The translations under genes and the position numbers were made by a program. From NCBI GenBank assembly GCA_027117675.1, contig JAJAYM010000140.1, forward strand, positions 1-8,376: 8,376 nt of DNA, written 5' to 3'. The notes under the pieces were generated by a model, which worked only from the letters and a program-made list of their open reading frames with translations, was not told the origin of the DNA and searched no databases. How positions within the stretch are numbered: position 1 is the stretch's first letter; each line of letters starts with the position of its first letter. Positions 7,701-8,376 of the stretch are shown piece by piece. The stretch is from Actinomycetes bacterium (GTDB lineage Bacteria > Actinomycetota > Actinomycetes > JAHEKZ01).

Positions 7701-8077
7701 TACACGATCTCGGCTTCGAAATCGTGGCCACCGCGGGAACAGCTGAGGTGCTACGGCGCAACGGGGTACCTGCCACTGTGCTGCGCAAGCACTTCGAGAC
7801 GGCCGGTACCGACGCTGAGCCGGACACGGTCGCTCGAATCCTCGACGGCACGATCGACATCATCATCAACACCCCCTATGGAGTCGGCGCACGACTCGAT
7901 GGCTACGAGATCCGTTCGGCGGCGGTGACCAAAGGTGTGCCCTGCATCACCACGGTGCAGGGTCTGGGCGCTGCGGTTCAGGGCATTGAGGCACTGATCC
8001 GTGGTGAGGTTGGGGTTCGTTCACTCCAGGAGCACGGGGCCGATCTTGAGAAGGCCAGGGGAGGAGACGCTGCATGA
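4769..8077 (+). CDS. carB: Carbamoyl-phosphate synthase large subunit
   Basis: CarB (1102 residues, normal for actinobacteria) makes carbamoyl phosphate from bicarbonate, two ATP and CarA-derived ammonia, for both pyrimidines and arginine. The carboxy-phosphate half starts with GSGPIVIGQAAEFDYSG (about 14-30) and has ATP-grasp motifs VRPSFTMGGAGSG (168-180) and EMNPRVSRSSAL (299-310). A helical oligomerisation region covers about 400-555. The carbamoyl-phosphate half repeats the plan: GSGPNRIGQG (565-574), VRPSYVLGGRG (717-727) and EANPRASRTVPF. A C-terminal MGS-like allosteric domain begins near 958 (VSVANRDKRSM, ATAGTAEVLRRNG, INTPYGVGARLDG), which is where UMP or ornithine effectors bind in the family. 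The start is the ATG sharing its A with the carA stop (TGATG), preceded by GGAAGG 9 bases upstream. The frame is open further left, but that stretch lies over carA in another frame. No defects are visible. Confidence 0.97.
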   Translation: MPRRADLTSVMVIGSGPIVIGQAAEFDYSGTQACRVLRAEGLRVILVNSNPATIMTDPEFADATYVEPITTDIIEKIIAKERPDALLPTLGGQTALNAAIALHESGVLDKYGVELIGADVDAIQRGENRELFKGIVEQIGGEVARSSICHTLEECLAAVDDLAYPVVVRPSFTMGGAGSGMAYDEADLRRIAGSGLAASPTTEVLLEESIIGWKEYELELMRDRNDNVVVVCSIENLDPMGVHTGDSITVAPAMTLTDREYQRMRDVGIKIIRAVGVDTGGCNIQFAVDPADGRLIVIEMNPRVSRSSALASKATGFPIAKIAARLAIGYTLDEVPNDITAETPASFEPALDYVVVKVPRFAFEKFPAADPTLTTHMKSVGEAMAIGRNMPEALQKALRSIEKADAPFSWTDIDRDAQSIQELEALVEQTRTPHDGRIKKVQQAMWLGATTETMHEVTGIDPWFLDQIAIINETAAKLHEASELSPALLREAKRYGFSDQQVAELRGVSEDVARHLRQALGIRPVYKTVDTCAGEFAAQTPYHYSSYDEETEVRQRSKPAVVILGSGPNRIGQGIEFDYSCVHAAMALRAVGYETVMVNCNPETVSTDYDTSDRLYFEPLTLEDVLEVVAAEQQAGPVVGVIVQLGGQTPLGLAQPLKDAGVAVVGTSPEAIHLAEERGAFGAMLAEAGLLAPRHGMANSFDEAKEIADEIGFPVLVRPSYVLGGRGMEIVYDDDMLRDYIGRATQVSPEHPVLVDRFLDDAVEIDVDALYDGTDLFLAGVMEHIEEAGIHSGDSACALPPMTLGRADIERIRAATEAIAKGVGVRGLLNVQFAQASDVLYVLEANPRASRTVPFVSKATATQVAKAAARVMLGTTIAELRAEGLLPETGDGGTMPMDAAIAVKEAVLPFGRFHGVDTVLGPEMKSTGEVMGIDTLFGTAYAKSQMAAYAGGLPTSGTAFVSVANRDKRSMIFPIKRLHDLGFEIVATAGTAEVLRRNGVPATVLRKHFETAGTDAEPDTVARILDGTIDIIINTPYGVGARLDGYEIRSAAVTKGVPCITTVQGLGAAVQGIEALIRGEVGVRSLQEHGADLEKARGGDAA
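8058..8066 (+). promoter_or_regulatory. Strong pyrK ribosome binding site inside carB
   Basis: GGGGAGGAG lies within the carB 3' end, 7 bases before the pyrK ATG at 8074. It is the strongest internal ribosome site in the operon, so pyrK could be initiated independently of coupling to carB. It fixes the start of pyrK. Confidence 0.7.
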
Positions 8078-8376
8078 CACCGATCCAGGTGCGCGGCGAG
8101 GTACTCAGCGTCCGGCGCGTCGGGCAGTATCAGCAACTCACGGTCGTCGCGCCCGGGGTTGCTGAGCAGGTGCGTCCAGGTCAGTTCGTGGCGCTGGCCG
8201 TAGGTGGCGAGACCACCGCACACCTATTGCGCAGGGCCTTCTCCGTCTATCGCACCCAAGACCGAGGCGTGTAAGGCGGCACGATCGACATCGTCTTAGC
8301 CGAGCACGGCCCGGGCACGCGCTGGTTGTCTCACGTGCGTGTTCACGACTCCATCGACGTGGTCGGTCCGCTCGGC
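8074..8376 (+). pseudogene. pyrK: pyrK (dihydroorotate dehydrogenase electron-transfer subunit), 5' part, interrupted by in-frame TAA
   Basis: PyrK is the FAD and 2Fe-2S subunit that passes electrons from class 1B PyrD to NAD. Only the N-terminal FAD-binding beta barrel is in the window: RPGQFVAL at 34-41 and the flavin-contacting LLRRAFSVYR at 51-60. TAA at 8272-8274 (codon 67) interrupts the frame, yet the following 34 codons to the window edge still read as family sequence (GGTIDIVLAEHGPGTRWLS, then IDVVGPLG, where nucleotide and cofactor contacts begin). Homologues commonly have Tyr in the GVYGGT-like segment, so TAT or TAC to TAA by one base is the likely change. The start overlaps the carB stop (ATGA) and has a strong ribosome site. 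The gene runs off the right edge. Related ferredoxin reductase-like proteins share the fold, but the operon context supports pyrK. Confidence 0.88.

Noticed and set aside
8275..8376. A separate small gene after the pyrK TAA
   Set aside because: The sequence continues PyrK in the same frame to the window edge and has no start codon with a ribosome site of its own before the conserved segment.
1..8376. Mobile element, CRISPR array, tRNA or defence system
   Set aside because: No repeats, transposase, tRNA-like fold or foreign-looking composition is visible; the window is filled by a conserved housekeeping operon.

Overview
The window is the 5' part of a pyrimidine (UMP) biosynthesis operon from a high-GC Gram-positive bacterium, almost certainly an Actinomycetota member. 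The gene order pyrR-pyrB-pyrC-(small membrane protein)-carA-carB is the same as in mycobacteria and many other actinobacteria (Rv1379 to Rv1384 in M. tuberculosis), the protein sequences are of actinobacterial type, and codon third positions are mostly G or C. A pyrK-like gene after carB implies a class 1B (PyrK/PyrD, NAD-linked) dihydroorotate dehydrogenase instead of the mycobacterial class 2 enzyme. That fits only some actinobacterial lineages, and I cannot name the genus.

Layout: positions 1-176 are non-coding upstream DNA with two short palindromes and a weak -10-like box. Positions 177-209 form a textbook PyrR-binding RNA hairpin whose 3' arm contains the pyrR Shine-Dalgarno sequence, which implies translational repression of the whole operon by PyrR plus uridine nucleotides. 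Then follow pyrR (218-811), pyrB (808-1749), pyrC (1746-3074), a membrane-anchored PH-like-domain gene (3071-3661), carA (3654-4769), carB (4769-8077) and the start of pyrK (8074 to the window end). All genes are on the + strand and every junction overlaps by 1 to 8 bases, so translational coupling is expected throughout. There is no gene-free stretch longer than 300 bases.

Together CarA/CarB make carbamoyl phosphate from glutamine, bicarbonate and ATP, PyrB joins it to aspartate, PyrC closes the ring to dihydroorotate, and PyrK would serve the following oxidation. PyrR senses the end products.

The unusual part is the condition of two genes. carA has an in-frame TAG at 3963-3965 and pyrK an in-frame TAA at 8272-8274. 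In both, clear homology continues in the same frame on both sides, so each is a point nonsense change and not a frameshift. PyrB also has Ala for Pro in its conserved HPTQ motif. Sequencing or consensus error in a low-coverage assembly is the simplest explanation; recent decay or stop-codon readthrough are alternatives. I see no novel gene system: this is a conserved housekeeping operon with point anomalies.
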